From Neisseria dumasiana (lineage in GTDB: Bacteria > Pseudomonadota > Gammaproteobacteria > Burkholderiales > Neisseriaceae): a DNA stretch of 64,000 nt. Under the pieces are notes generated by a model. The model saw only the letters and a list, made by a program, of their open reading frames with translations. It was not told the DNA's origin and did not search any database. Positions 46,692 through 55,954 of the stretch are shown piece by piece; the first letter of the stretch is position 1; the number at the start of each line of letters is the position of its first letter. The DNA lies in NCBI RefSeq assembly GCF_022870885.1, contig NZ_CP091509.1, forward strand, positions 806,001-870,000, given 5' to 3'. Both the position numbers and the translations under genes were made by a program.

Positions 46692-48510
46692 CCGTTTTTC
46701 AGACGGCACGGCTACGGTATGGTCGTGGCGGTTGTGGCCGGTGTGGCTGTGTTTTGCGTGTATCTGCATCGCGCCTTTTGTGTCGCTGTACCGCGTAGGG
46801 CCGCTATCCAGCTTTTATCTTGAAGCAGGTTCTTTGGCCGGTGCGGTTTTATTGTTGTTGTTGACTGCGTTAACAGGCCGTCTGAATGTGCGCCTGCCTG
46901 CGGCTTCGGTTTATTTTTTGGCTTTGGCCGCTTTTTGGTGGCTTCAGGCGCGGTTGATGAATCTGACTTATCCGGGCATGAGCGATTTGGCGGTATCGGC
47001 TTTTGTGATCATTGCGCTGGCGGCTTGGGCTTGCCGCAGCTGGGTTGCCGGGTTCGGGCAGGAGCGGATAGTGTCGGTGCTGGCGTGGACTTTGCTGTTC
47101 GGTGCGTTGATTCAGTCGGTAGTGGTGGTGATGCAGTTTACCGGCTGGGCATCGGCGGAAATGTTCCGCGGTATCATATCCTACCGCGGTTTGCGCGAAG
47201 TAAGCGGGCAACTCGGCCAGCGCAACCATTTGGGCCATTATCTGATGTGGGGTACGCTGGCTGCATCTTACCTGTGGGCGGCGCGCAGAATGCCCGGTTG
47301 GCTCGGTTTCGTATTGGTGCTGCTGTTGACTTCTGCGCTGGGCTTGGTCAATTCGCGCACCATTCTCACTTATGTGGCGGGTGTGGGTCTGCTGTTGCCC
47401 TTCTGGCGCTGGCGTAGCGGAGCGGGCAGCAACCGCATGGTCGGCATCGTGCTGTTTGCGTTGGTGATGACGTTGCTGGTTCAATTCGGAATCGGTTACA
47501 TCTTAGACTGGGTTTCCGGCATGAAATACGATACCGCAGTCGAACGGGCGGGCAGCTCCAGTTTCGGCGGTTCGGCACGCGATATCGAATGGCGCAAGGC
47601 TTGGACGATTTTTCTTTCTGCGCCCGTGTGGGGCTACGGCTGGGGCAGTTATTCGCTGCAAGGTTTTCTGGTGCATGCCGAAGAAGGTAAGTTCAGCATG
47701 AACATCTTAAACGTGCTGTTTACCCATTCGCACAATCTGATTTTGCAGCTGCTGTCGGAAATGGGTTTGGTCGGCACGGCCTTAACCGTATTCGGTTTTC
47801 TTGCGGCAATTTGGCGGATGTTCAGACGGCCTCCGAGCAATGCTTCGCTGCTTCTTTTGTCCATGATGGCTGTGTCGTTATGCCACAGTATGTTGGAATA
47901 TCCGCTTTGGTATATTTATTTTTTGGTGCCGTTTGCTTTAATGGCCAGCTTGTCGCCCGCTGATGAACATGATGCTTCAGACGGCCTGAAAACCGCCAAA
48001 CGGCAGAACATCGGCGCAGCGGTATTGGCCGTGTGTTTGCTGGCAGGCATTGCCCGCTTAGGTTTCGTTTATACCGACCTTGCCCGTTTCGACCGCCAGC
48101 CGAAAGGTGAAACCGTTGAGCAGTCCGCCCAAAAAATCGAAGGCTTGAGAAAGATTGCCGAAACCGAACCGATGTTGCGCTATTACGCCCAGCTTTCATT
48201 AACCCGCAGGGTTAATCCTTCTGCGCCTACCGTGTATCCGTGGGCAGACCAAGCGGCACGGGAAGCCTTAACTTACCGGCCGTATTCCAATGCTTATCAG
48301 GTCGGTTTGTATCAATACCGCGCCGGACAAACCCGGCAGGGCAGCGCATGGTTGGATAAAATGTATCTGTATTACCCGTATATGATGCAGCATTATCTCG
48401 ATAAAATCCGCAGCAACGGCACACTCAAGCCCTTAGAGCCGCGCTTGTGGCAAACGTGTGAAGCGTTTTATGAGAAAAAATATCCCCAGTCCAAACCGTG
48501 TAAACGTTAG
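46684..48510 (+). CDS. pglL: O-linked protein oligosaccharyltransferase PglL
   Basis: 608 residues, about 12 membrane helices and a periplasmic loop in the Wzy_C/PglL family. SGQLGQRNHLGHYLMWG, FTHSHNLILQLLSEMG and HSMLEYPLWYIYFLV are the conserved PglL motifs; the C-terminal periplasmic part has TPR-like helices. It transfers lipid-linked glycans to pilin and other periplasmic proteins. The true start is the ATG at 46684. Glycan synthesis genes are not in this window. DUS copies lie within the gene. Confidence 0.92.
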   Translation: MFNRFSDGTATVWSWRLWPVWLCFACICIAPFVSLYRVGPLSSFYLEAGSLAGAVLLLLLTALTGRLNVRLPAASVYFLALAAFWWLQARLMNLTYPGMSDLAVSAFVIIALAAWACRSWVAGFGQERIVSVLAWTLLFGALIQSVVVVMQFTGWASAEMFRGIISYRGLREVSGQLGQRNHLGHYLMWGTLAASYLWAARRMPGWLGFVLVLLLTSALGLVNSRTILTYVAGVGLLLPFWRWRSGAGSNRMVGIVLFALVMTLLVQFGIGYILDWVSGMKYDTAVERAGSSSFGGSARDIEWRKAWTIFLSAPVWGYGWGSYSLQGFLVHAEEGKFSMNILNVLFTHSHNLILQLLSEMGLVGTALTVFGFLAAIWRMFRRPPSNASLLLLSMMAVSLCHSMLEYPLWYIYFLVPFALMASLSPADEHDASDGLKTAKRQNIGAAVLAVCLLAGIARLGFVYTDLARFDRQPKGETVEQSAQKIEGLRKIAETEPMLRYYAQLSLTRRVNPSAPTVYPWADQAAREALTYRPYSNAYQVGLYQYRAGQTRQGSAWLDKMYLYYPYMMQHYLDKIRSNGTLKPLEPRLWQTCEAFYEKKYPQSKPCKR

Positions 48511-48696
48511 CCATGTCATCATTCGGTTTGGCGGCGGCGTTTTCGCCAACATTTAGTGGCATCTGCTTTATCGGAAAACCGCTAAGCCCGCCGGTTGGTA
48601 CTTTTAAATAGACCCTTAACGAACCGTTATGCCGCCCATGTTCAAGCGGCATAACGATTTATTTTTTACCCGGTAAAACCATACTTGCACATATCC

Positions 48697-48734
48697 CGGC
48701 CGTTAGAAAAACAGCAAGGTTTTTCTAACGGCTT
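48697..48734 (+). terminator. Non-DUS hairpin downstream of pglL
   Basis: GGCCGTTAGAAAAAC and GTTTTTCTAACGGC enclose a short loop; the ~180 bases before it show no gene. Confidence 0.6.
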
Positions 48735-48776
48735 GTATTTTATTAGAATAAACCAAAATTAGCACAAAGACATTTT

Positions 48777-48839
48777 GTTATATTATAACATTATGAATTA
48801 AAAAGACAATTTGACTTTGCTCGTGGTTTGGCCTATAAC
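48777..48839 (+). promoter_or_regulatory. Promoter and palindrome of the alcohol dehydrogenase gene
   Basis: TTGACT (48811-48816), a 17-base spacer and TATAAC (48834-48839) form a good sigma-70 promoter ~45 bases before the ATG. Just upstream is a perfect palindrome GTTATATTATAAC (48777-48789), a possible operator. Confidence 0.55.
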
Positions 48840-48882
48840 AGAACTTGATATTTAACCCTGTTTTGTTATGAAAGGAAGACGC

Positions 48883-49923
48883 ATGAAAGCAATGGCCTAT
48901 TACGGTGCAGGCGATATCCGTTTTGAAGAAAAACCCAAACCCCAAATCATCGATCCGACCGATGCAGTGGTAAAAATTGTCAAAACCACCATTTGCGGTA
49001 CCGACTTGGGCATCTGGAAAGGCAAAAACCCCGAAATCACTCCGGGGCGCATTCTCGGGCATGAAGGCATCGGCATTGTCGAAGAAGTGGGTTCGTCTGT
49101 TAAAAATATCAAAAAGGGCGATAAGGTTATCATTTCTTGCGTGAGCAAATGCTGCACCTGCGACAACTGTAAAGTACAGCTTTATTCTCACTGCCGTAAC
49201 GGCGGTTGGATTTTGGGTTACATGATCGACGGTACCCAAGCCGAATATGTGCGCACACCGTTTGCCGACAACAGCTTGATTCTGCTGCCCGACAACGTGA
49301 ACGAAGAAGTAGCGCTGTTGTTGAGCGACGCATTGCCGACCGCACACGAAATCGGCGTGCAATACGGCGATGTGCGCCCCGGCGACACAGTATTTATCGC
49401 AGGCGCAGGGCCTGTGGGTATGTCGGCTTTGCTGACCGCACAATTGTACAGCCCGTCTGTATTGATTATGTGCGATATGGATGAAAACCGCCTGAAAATG
49501 GCCAAAGAATTGGGCGCAACCCATACCGTCAACCCCGCATCCGGCGACGTGGCCAAACAGGTATTCGATATCGTGGGCGAAGACGGCGTAGATGTAGCCA
49601 TTGAAGCCGTGGGTATTCCCGCTACTTGGGATATGTGTCAAGACATCGTCAAACCCGGCGGTAATGTGGCCGTAGTCGGTGTACACGGTGTGCCCGTTGA
49701 TTTCAAACTGGAAAAACTGTGGATTAAAAACCTGACCATCACCACCGGTTTGGTTAATGCCAACACCACAGAGATGCTGATGAAAGCCATTTCCACCAGC
49801 TCGGTCGACTACACCAAAATGCTGACCCACCGCTTTAAATTCAGCGAACTGGAAAAAGCATACGATGTATTTAAACACGCAGCCGAAAACGGCGCGATGA
49901 AAGTGGTTTTGGAAGCCGATTAA
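48883..49923 (+). CDS. Zinc-dependent alcohol dehydrogenase
   Basis: 346 residues of the medium-chain dehydrogenase family. Catalytic zinc ligands in TTICGTD and GHEGIGIVEEVG; structural-zinc cysteines in CVSKCCTCDNCKVQLYSHC; NAD-binding GAGPVGMSALLTAQ with IMCDMDENRL. AAAGGAAGACGC precedes the ATG at 48883. Substrate unknown; short or secondary alcohols are likely. Terminated by a DUS-like pair at 49959-49989. Confidence 0.88.
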   Translation: MKAMAYYGAGDIRFEEKPKPQIIDPTDAVVKIVKTTICGTDLGIWKGKNPEITPGRILGHEGIGIVEEVGSSVKNIKKGDKVIISCVSKCCTCDNCKVQLYSHCRNGGWILGYMIDGTQAEYVRTPFADNSLILLPDNVNEEVALLLSDALPTAHEIGVQYGDVRPGDTVFIAGAGPVGMSALLTAQLYSPSVLIMCDMDENRLKMAKELGATHTVNPASGDVAKQVFDIVGEDGVDVAIEAVGIPATWDMCQDIVKPGGNVAVVGVHGVPVDFKLEKLWIKNLTITTGLVNANTTEMLMKAISTSSVDYTKMLTHRFKFSELEKAYDVFKHAAENGAMKVVLEAD

Positions 49924-49958
49924 GTTTGTTTTGTGTTTTTTAGGTAATTAAATCGAAG

Positions 49959-49989
49959 AAGCCGTCTGAAAATATTTTCAGGCGGCTTC
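49959..49989 (+). terminator. DUS-like hairpin after the dehydrogenase
   Basis: AGCCGTCTGAAAAT/ATTTTCAGGCGGCT; one arm has a base change (CAGGCGGC). Stem kept nearly complete. Confidence 0.7.
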
Positions 49990-50121
49990 TTTGCTATTGA
50001 GCTTGGATAAAGATATAAACAGTAATCTAGAAATATAGCTGATAAATTTAAAAAATGCCTGCATGTTTTATGCTTGTGCTTGTTGAGAGTGTGCCGTTAT
50101 CTGTAAAATTTAGGTATAAAA

Positions 50122-52767
50122 TCAATCTTCGGTCAGTTCGTCTACTTTTTCTACATCGCGATATTCCAGCTCATCTATACCTTTGAAATATTGTTCGGCG
50201 CATTCGATTTTCAAACGTTCAGAGTAACGCAGTTGGTCTTTATCCACGCCCGCTTGTATACCTTTAGCTGTGCCTTTGGTTTCTGCAACGAAAAACGCTT
50301 GTTTCCCGGTTTCGGCCACTACCGCCCAGTCGGGATTGTAGTTGCCCAAAGGTGTGGGAATCTTGAACCATTTGGGTAGTTTGAAATAGAAAGGTATTTT
50401 TCCAAACGTATCGTCGTTGTAATTTTCACAATCACGGGCGAAATTTTTTTCAATAGCTGAATCCAGCGGGATATAGTTTTCATTAATGGTTTTCTCCGGT
50501 CTGCTTACTTTAAACGTGTAGTCGTTTTCGTAAAACTCCGTGCCGTTGGTTTCCATATCTCGCCATTTTTCCATCAGGCTTTGGCAATAGCGCTCGTCTT
50601 CGCTGATGTCGTAGCGTATGCCTTTTACCATCAGGTTTCGCAGAGCAAGGTTGATTTTGTCGGCGGCAAGGTCGATAAAACGTTGCGGATTGCCCGGTAG
50701 GTCGGGCAGGCGGTCGGATTGGACGAGGATTTCATACACGGTGCGCCGTGTCAGCCCCGTTTTTTTCTGAATGGCACCTAATACGTCGGGAACAGCCCAT
50801 TCGGCTTCCACAGTCAAGCTGCGGCTGGCGGTTTCTTCTGCCCAAACGCCGTCAGTTTGCGACTGCTTGATTCGGGCTTTGTGCATTTGTATTTTCGGTT
50901 TTTGGATTTCGGGCATATGGCGCACGGTTTCGGCGGCGGATTCAATCAGTACGGCCGTGTCGAAATCCACGCGGTAGCGCGGTTTGTGGCTGAGTTTCTG
51001 CCAAACGGCCTGAAACGCGGGGCCGAGCGTAAAATCTTTGCGGTAGTGCACGGTTTTTTTACGGGCAGCGTTTTTGATATTGTCCGATGCAAACGTGATG
51101 CCGCACTCGTCTTGGTATTCCTGTTGCAATGTGGCGGCAAAATGCTCGTAGCTTTCATTGGGAATAACCGTGAGTACGTTCACTTTTTCATCGCGCACCC
51201 GCACACCGCTTTGGTTGACTGCCAAACGCAGGCCGCGTCCGATTTCCTGCCGTTTTTTGATCGGCGAGTTGCTTTCGTTAAGCGTGCAGATTTGAAACAC
51301 GTTCGGGTTATCCCAGCCTTCTTTCAGGGCGGAATGTGAAAAGATAAAGCGCAAAGGGCTGTCGAACGAAAGCAGCGTTTCTTTGTCGCGCATAATCAGA
51401 TGGTAAGTGTCGTTGTCGGCCTGCGTTGTGCCGTTGGTGTTTTTCAGACGGCCTTGTTTGTCTTGCGAAAAATAGCCGTTGTGTACGCCTTCCGGGTTCT
51501 CTCCGCCCGAAAGTTTGGTGTAAATCTCTTCAAACCACAAAGCAAACTTGCCTGCTTCACCCGCTGCTGTGCGGTAGTTTTCCACCTTGTCGATAAAAAA
51601 CAGCGACAGCACCTTGATACCGTAGGCTTTCAGGCGTTTTTCCTTTTTCAGGTGTTCGGCAACGGTATGGTGAATCTGCATTTTCATGATATTGTCGCGC
51701 ATCGCATCACCGCTGCCGCGCTCGATTGTTCGGCCGTCTGAAAGCGCGATTTCCTGTGTTTCGCTATCCATGCCTTCAATGATAAAGCCGTGTCGGTAGG
51801 CTTCGTTGCCGCCCGATTTGTCAAACAAATCATCGCCGTTTTTCACGCTCACGGTTTTCTTTTTTGTTTGCCGCCCGTCTTCAACCAAAATATTCACTTT
51901 TGCTTTCAGACGGCCTTTGGAAGCCGATAACACTTCCAGTAGCTCCACCGGCGCGCCGTTCACATCGTTTTCTGCCTGCACCGACAACACTTCAATCTGC
52001 TTAACCAGCTTCAGGTTATAAGCCTGCACCGGATTCAGGCTGTAAATCTTGTGGCGGCTTGCTTTGTGGGTGGCCGAATAGCGCAGCGTAAACAGCGGAT
52101 TGAGCGATTCAATCGCTTTCAGACGGCCTTCCGTTTCCATATTCTGCGGTTCGTCGATAATCACAATCGGACGCGTTTGGCTGATTTGCGTAATGGGCGC
52201 ATCGCCGCTTTCGTTGACCTGATTGATCACATTCAAGTCTTTTTCAAACGACTGGATATTGATGACCAAAATTTCAATATTGTCGTTAACGGCAAAAGAG
52301 CGCAACGCCGACAAACGGCTGCTGCTGTATTCTGCATAATTCATCACGGGCTTGTCGAACAGGTCGGAAAAGTGCGTGCGCGTGCTGCGCAGGGTTTGCA
52401 ATACCCCCTCGCGGATGGCCACGCTCGGCACCACAATCACAAACTTCGTCCAGCCGTATTGTCGGTTCAACTCGAAAATCGTGCGCAGGTATACATAAGT
52501 TTTGCCCGTACCCGTTTCCATTTCCACCGAAAAATTCAAGCCGTGTTCGCCAATGTCGGTTTGGGAGAGTTCTGATTCCTGCTGGACGGTATTCAGGTTG
52601 CGGTTTATGGTCTCCCAATCCAAAGCCAATTCATTTGCCACAAAGCGGCTGGTCGCACTGCTTTGCAATTCAAAATCCTGTTTGCGGTTAGGCTCACCTT
52701 CAAACAGGCGCAAAACCGCATTGACCGCATCAAGCTGGTAATTCAGCGTTTCAAATTTCAGTTCCAT
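50122..52767 (-). CDS. res: Type III restriction endonuclease, Res subunit
   Basis: 881 residues: SF2 helicase with Walker A VEMETGTGKTYVYLRT, DEPQNM box and SATHKAS, GRGLR motif VI (KKRQEIGRGLRLAVNQ), and a C-terminal PD-(D/E)XK nuclease (NPDWAVVAETGKQAFFVAETKG). It needs Mod for site recognition; cleavage requires two inversely oriented sites. Transcribed with mod, 105 bases downstream of it. Intact here, while mod is out of frame. Confidence 0.93.
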   Translation of the reverse strand: MELKFETLNYQLDAVNAVLRLFEGEPNRKQDFELQSSATSRFVANELALDWETINRNLNTVQQESELSQTDIGEHGLNFSVEMETGTGKTYVYLRTIFELNRQYGWTKFVIVVPSVAIREGVLQTLRSTRTHFSDLFDKPVMNYAEYSSSRLSALRSFAVNDNIEILVINIQSFEKDLNVINQVNESGDAPITQISQTRPIVIIDEPQNMETEGRLKAIESLNPLFTLRYSATHKASRHKIYSLNPVQAYNLKLVKQIEVLSVQAENDVNGAPVELLEVLSASKGRLKAKVNILVEDGRQTKKKTVSVKNGDDLFDKSGGNEAYRHGFIIEGMDSETQEIALSDGRTIERGSGDAMRDNIMKMQIHHTVAEHLKKEKRLKAYGIKVLSLFFIDKVENYRTAAGEAGKFALWFEEIYTKLSGGENPEGVHNGYFSQDKQGRLKNTNGTTQADNDTYHLIMRDKETLLSFDSPLRFIFSHSALKEGWDNPNVFQICTLNESNSPIKKRQEIGRGLRLAVNQSGVRVRDEKVNVLTVIPNESYEHFAATLQQEYQDECGITFASDNIKNAARKKTVHYRKDFTLGPAFQAVWQKLSHKPRYRVDFDTAVLIESAAETVRHMPEIQKPKIQMHKARIKQSQTDGVWAEETASRSLTVEAEWAVPDVLGAIQKKTGLTRRTVYEILVQSDRLPDLPGNPQRFIDLAADKINLALRNLMVKGIRYDISEDERYCQSLMEKWRDMETNGTEFYENDYTFKVSRPEKTINENYIPLDSAIEKNFARDCENYNDDTFGKIPFYFKLPKWFKIPTPLGNYNPDWAVVAETGKQAFFVAETKGTAKGIQAGVDKDQLRYSERLKIECAEQYFKGIDELEYRDVEKVDELTED

Positions 52768-52809
52768 ATCGTTTTCTTTTCAAATCATCTGTTGCGCTGT
52801 ACGGAGCCG

Positions 52810-52876
52810 GTAGGTCGGATACTTGTATCCGACGATCTGATAGGCAGATATTGTCGGATTCGAGAATCCGACCTAC
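52810..52876 (-). repeat. GTAGGTCGGATTC palindromic repeat, copy C (between mod and res)
   Basis: 67 bases whose arms are the reverse-complement arrangement of copy A in mfd, with a different middle. Its edge supplies the TAG stop codon of mod. Confidence 0.85.
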
Positions 52877-54908
52877 ACACATTCAAAAATAATGCCCGCG
52901 TCGCGCATCTGCAAAACGGCATTACTTTTTAGCGCATCATTGCCTTCAAACAAACGGTCGAGTGCCACGACTTTGGCGGGGTTTTCGGCAATCACTGTAT
53001 CTATCAAAGCTTCGTCGGCGCGGGTAAGCAGCAGGGCGGTGCGTTTGCCCGTGTCTTCGTCTTCCGCCCAATACACGCCGTCTGATACATGTAGTGGGCA
53101 GGTGAGTTTCAAACCTAAGCGCAGCATCAGTTCGTAGGCCATATTCAGCGGTTCGGCATGTTCGGCAACAGGATCGATAAACATGGCCAGTTGCGCCTCG
53201 AGGCCGTCTGAACCTTTTTCAGACGGCCTCCACGGTTTGAAATGGCTTTCGGCCAGTTTGAATACCTTAAAACCGGTATCAATGTTTTTTTCAGGATGTT
53301 GTTCGCGGATTTGCCTGCCCGCACGGCGGATGCGTTCTTTGGCGATTTCGGCGATGGTGTCGAAACCGGCTTTGCGCGCTTCGGATTTTTCGTCGGTTTC
53401 TTCGGGAAGCTGCACGCAGATATAGCGGCGGCTGCTTCCGTCTTCGGCGTTAAGCTGCATTACGGCGTGGGCGGTGGTGCCGGAGCCGGAGAAAAAGTCA
53501 AGGATTAGGTCGTTTGAGTTGCTGACATAAGAGGCCAAGTGATGGATGAGATTGGTGGGTTTGGACTTTCCAAACACTTGGCTATTAAATAACTGCTTGA
53601 TGCTTTCACCGCCGTTTCGGGTGGGTATATCAATTATTCCTTTCAAGTTGCTTTCGGTTTCTTCAATAAATAATTTCCGATAAGCTCTTTCGCCACGCCA
53701 TACAATTCTGTTATTTTCAAACAGTTCATTAATGTAATCCTGTCCCATCCAATGGCGGCCTTCAGGCGCGGGAATAAGTTTATTACCGAAATAGCGGGGT
53801 GGGCCGCTGCCTTCGCCTGTTAAATCCACGGCATAGTAGATTTTCCAGTTGTTATCTAAATTGTTGTAGTTGCTAATCCAATTGTATTTTTTACTTTTTT
53901 CCCGCTTTCCTCGTTCCAAAATATCCTTAATTGCTTGGCTAAGCATTTGCCGAGTTTCATCTAGGCTTTTTCCTCGCAGCTTGGCATCGGCAATTAATGT
54001 GTTTAAAAAGGCACTTTCGGGACGAGTGTTTTTCCATCTTGTTAACCCGTAATTATTTTTGGCATAGCACAATATATATTCGTGCTCTATTGCGATCTGT
54101 TCGCTGTTTCGTGAAGAGTTGTGCCAAACCATTTGTCCCACAAAATTCTCTGCCCCAAACACCTCATCACACAGCAGCTTCAATTGCGCCTGTTCGTTGT
54201 CGTCAATCGAGATAAAAATCACACCGTCGTCGCGTAGCAGGGTTTTGGCCAGATGTAGGCGCGGCAGCATCATGGAGAGCCAGTTGCTGTGGTAATGGCC
54301 GCTTTCCTTGCTGTTTTTGCGCCATGCACCTTGGAATACGCCGTCGCGTTTCAGGTAGCCTTTGTCGCTTTTGTCGCCGACGCGGCGGGCGTATTCTTCG
54401 CGGGTTTCCGAAAACTTGTCTGGATAGATAAAAGAATCGCTGCCGGTGTTGTAAGGCGGGTCGATATAGATCATCTTCACGCTGCCGGCATAGGCTTTTT
54501 GCAGGATTTTCAGGGCTTCGAGGTTTTCGGCTTCGATAAATAGATTATTCGTGCCGTCGAAATCCACCGATTCGGCTTGGTAGGGAATCAGTGTGTTGGA
54601 TGTGGGCGCTTGAAGAGTGCGGTAGGCTTCGCTTTTGCCTGCCCAGTTGAGCTGGTAGCGTTCGTTGTGATGGGCGAGATTCTCTTCGCCGAGAATGAGC
54701 TTGAGTTTTTCCCAGTCGATTTGGTCTTCGCAAAAGGCTTCGGGAAAGAGAGATTTTAGTTTTAATATATTGATTTTATTGTAATTTTCATTTATAATTT
54801 GGTTGCTGGTTGCTGGTTGCTGGTTGCTGGTTGCTGGTTGCTGGTTGCTGGTTGCTGGTTGCTGGTTGCTGGTTGCTGGTTGCTGGTTGCTGGTTGCTGG
54901 TTGCCCAT
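52873..54908 (-). CDS. mod: Type III DNA methyltransferase Mod, phase-variable, OFF in this sequence
   Basis: Beta-type adenine methyltransferase: DPPYNTGSDSFIYPD (motif IV) precedes the variable recognition region, and LDFFSGSGTTAHAVMQLN (motif I, FxGxG) follows. The only ATG with a ribosome site (AAAGGATAAAAT-ATG, start 54908) opens into 14 full AACCAGC-type heptamers, then AAA TTA TAA, a stop, giving 38 residues. The methyltransferase body (from ATT ATA AAT GAA) is in another frame and open from the repeats to the TAG at 52873. It would be joined with 12 or 15 units (673 or 680 residues). The repeat encodes NQQPATS in every frame and has no stop. Confidence 0.9.
54801..54904 (-). repeat. 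Heptanucleotide tract controlling mod (14 full units plus 6 bases)
   Basis: 104 bases of GGTTGCT (plus strand), uninterrupted. On the coding strand AGCAACC follows ATGG-GCAACC. Tracts of this kind change length by slipped-strand mispairing; a 7-base unit changes the frame each time. Confidence 0.97.
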
Positions 54909-54974
54909 ATTTTATCCTTTCCCTTTGATAGCTGAAAAAAACGCATCATAACAGTTCGCTAAGCATATTATCAG

Positions 54975-55093
54975 AGGCCGTCTGAAAAAACAGCGCAAAT
55001 CAACTTATTTTTCAGGCTATGGTTGCATTAAGCCTGAGTGTGGCGGGCATATTGTTTTCTCAAGTTGATTTGCGCTGTTTTTTCAGACGGCCT
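54975..55093. mobile_element. 119-bp element with perfect 32-bp inverted ends that include DUS
   Basis: 54975-55006 (AGGCCGTCTGAAAAAACAGC onward) and 55062-55093 are exact reverse complements over 32 bases. The inside holds a second hairpin TCAGGC/GCCTGA and no gene. It lies between mod and the ABC transporter and may also act as their terminator. Confidence 0.75.
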
Positions 55094-55116
55094 TTGTCTG
55101 CTTCGACTTCATGTTT

Positions 55117-55866
55117 TTAAACCCTGAAATAAACACCTTTTTCATCACATACCCGCTCGATCGGCCACTGATAGACTTCTGCCAGCAATTCGGGCTGCAT
55201 CACTTGTTCGGGAGCTCCGGCGGCAACCACTTTGCCCTGATTCATCAATATCACATGTTGGGCGTAACGGGCGGCCAGATTTAAATCGTGCAACACCATA
55301 ACCGCGCTGAAATGTTGGCGGTTGCCGCCCAGATAGTTCATCAAGCTGTGTTGGTGGCGGATGTCGAGATGGTTGCACGGTTCGTCGAGCAGCAGTATCG
55401 GGGCGTTTTGGAGTAGGGCGCGGATGATGTTGGCGCGTTGCTGCTCGCCGCCGGAAAGGGTTTGGATGCGCTTTTCGGCGAGTTCTTGCAAATCGAAATG
55501 AGCCAGCAGGGCTTCGGCTTGTTCAGACGGCTTGGAGGCCGTCTGAAAAGGCCATGTGCTGTCGCTTCCGCGCCCGAGTTCGATGTATTCGCGTACGGTT
55601 AGCGGCATTTGGTATTGGCCGTGCTGCGCCACCCAAGCGACGCTGCCTTGTTTCAGTTGCGGTGCTACGGCCTTGCCGAACAGATTTACCGTGCCTTGCC
55701 CCGTTTGGCGGATCAGGCTTTTGAGCAGAGTCGATTTGCCTGCCCCGTTGGGGCCGATAATGGCTGTGTGGCAGCCGTGCGGCAGGTTCAATTCTTCGAT
55801 TTCCAGCAGCACCTTGGTTTTGGCTGTTACTTTCAATTGTTTGATGGTAAAAGAATAATTCGTCAT
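55117..55866 (-). CDS. ABC transporter ATPase, iron/siderophore (FecE-like) type
   Basis: 249 residues: Walker A GPNGAGKSTLLKSL, signature LSGGEQQRANIIRALL, Walker B ILLLDEPCNHLD and the H-loop VLHDLNLAARYA. The branch is that of FecE/FhuC/BtuD. A DUS inside the gene encodes FQTAS. It follows its permease by 88 bases. Confidence 0.87.
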   Translation of the reverse strand: MTNYSFTIKQLKVTAKTKVLLEIEELNLPHGCHTAIIGPNGAGKSTLLKSLIRQTGQGTVNLFGKAVAPQLKQGSVAWVAQHGQYQMPLTVREYIELGRGSDSTWPFQTASKPSEQAEALLAHFDLQELAEKRIQTLSGGEQQRANIIRALLQNAPILLLDEPCNHLDIRHQHSLMNYLGGNRQHFSAVMVLHDLNLAARYAQHVILMNQGKVVAAGAPEQVMQPELLAEVYQWPIERVCDEKGVYFRV

Positions 55867-55954
55867 ATATTTTAAGAGACCGTAAGTTTGGGCGGTGGCA
55901 AAGGCGGCGTGGAAAGCAAAGCAACGGCCGCAGCAACAGTTCGGTTGATTAACT

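Noticed and set aside
54801..54904. Possible CRISPR array
   Set aside because: It is an uninterrupted 7-base tandem repeat without spacers, inside the 5' end of mod.
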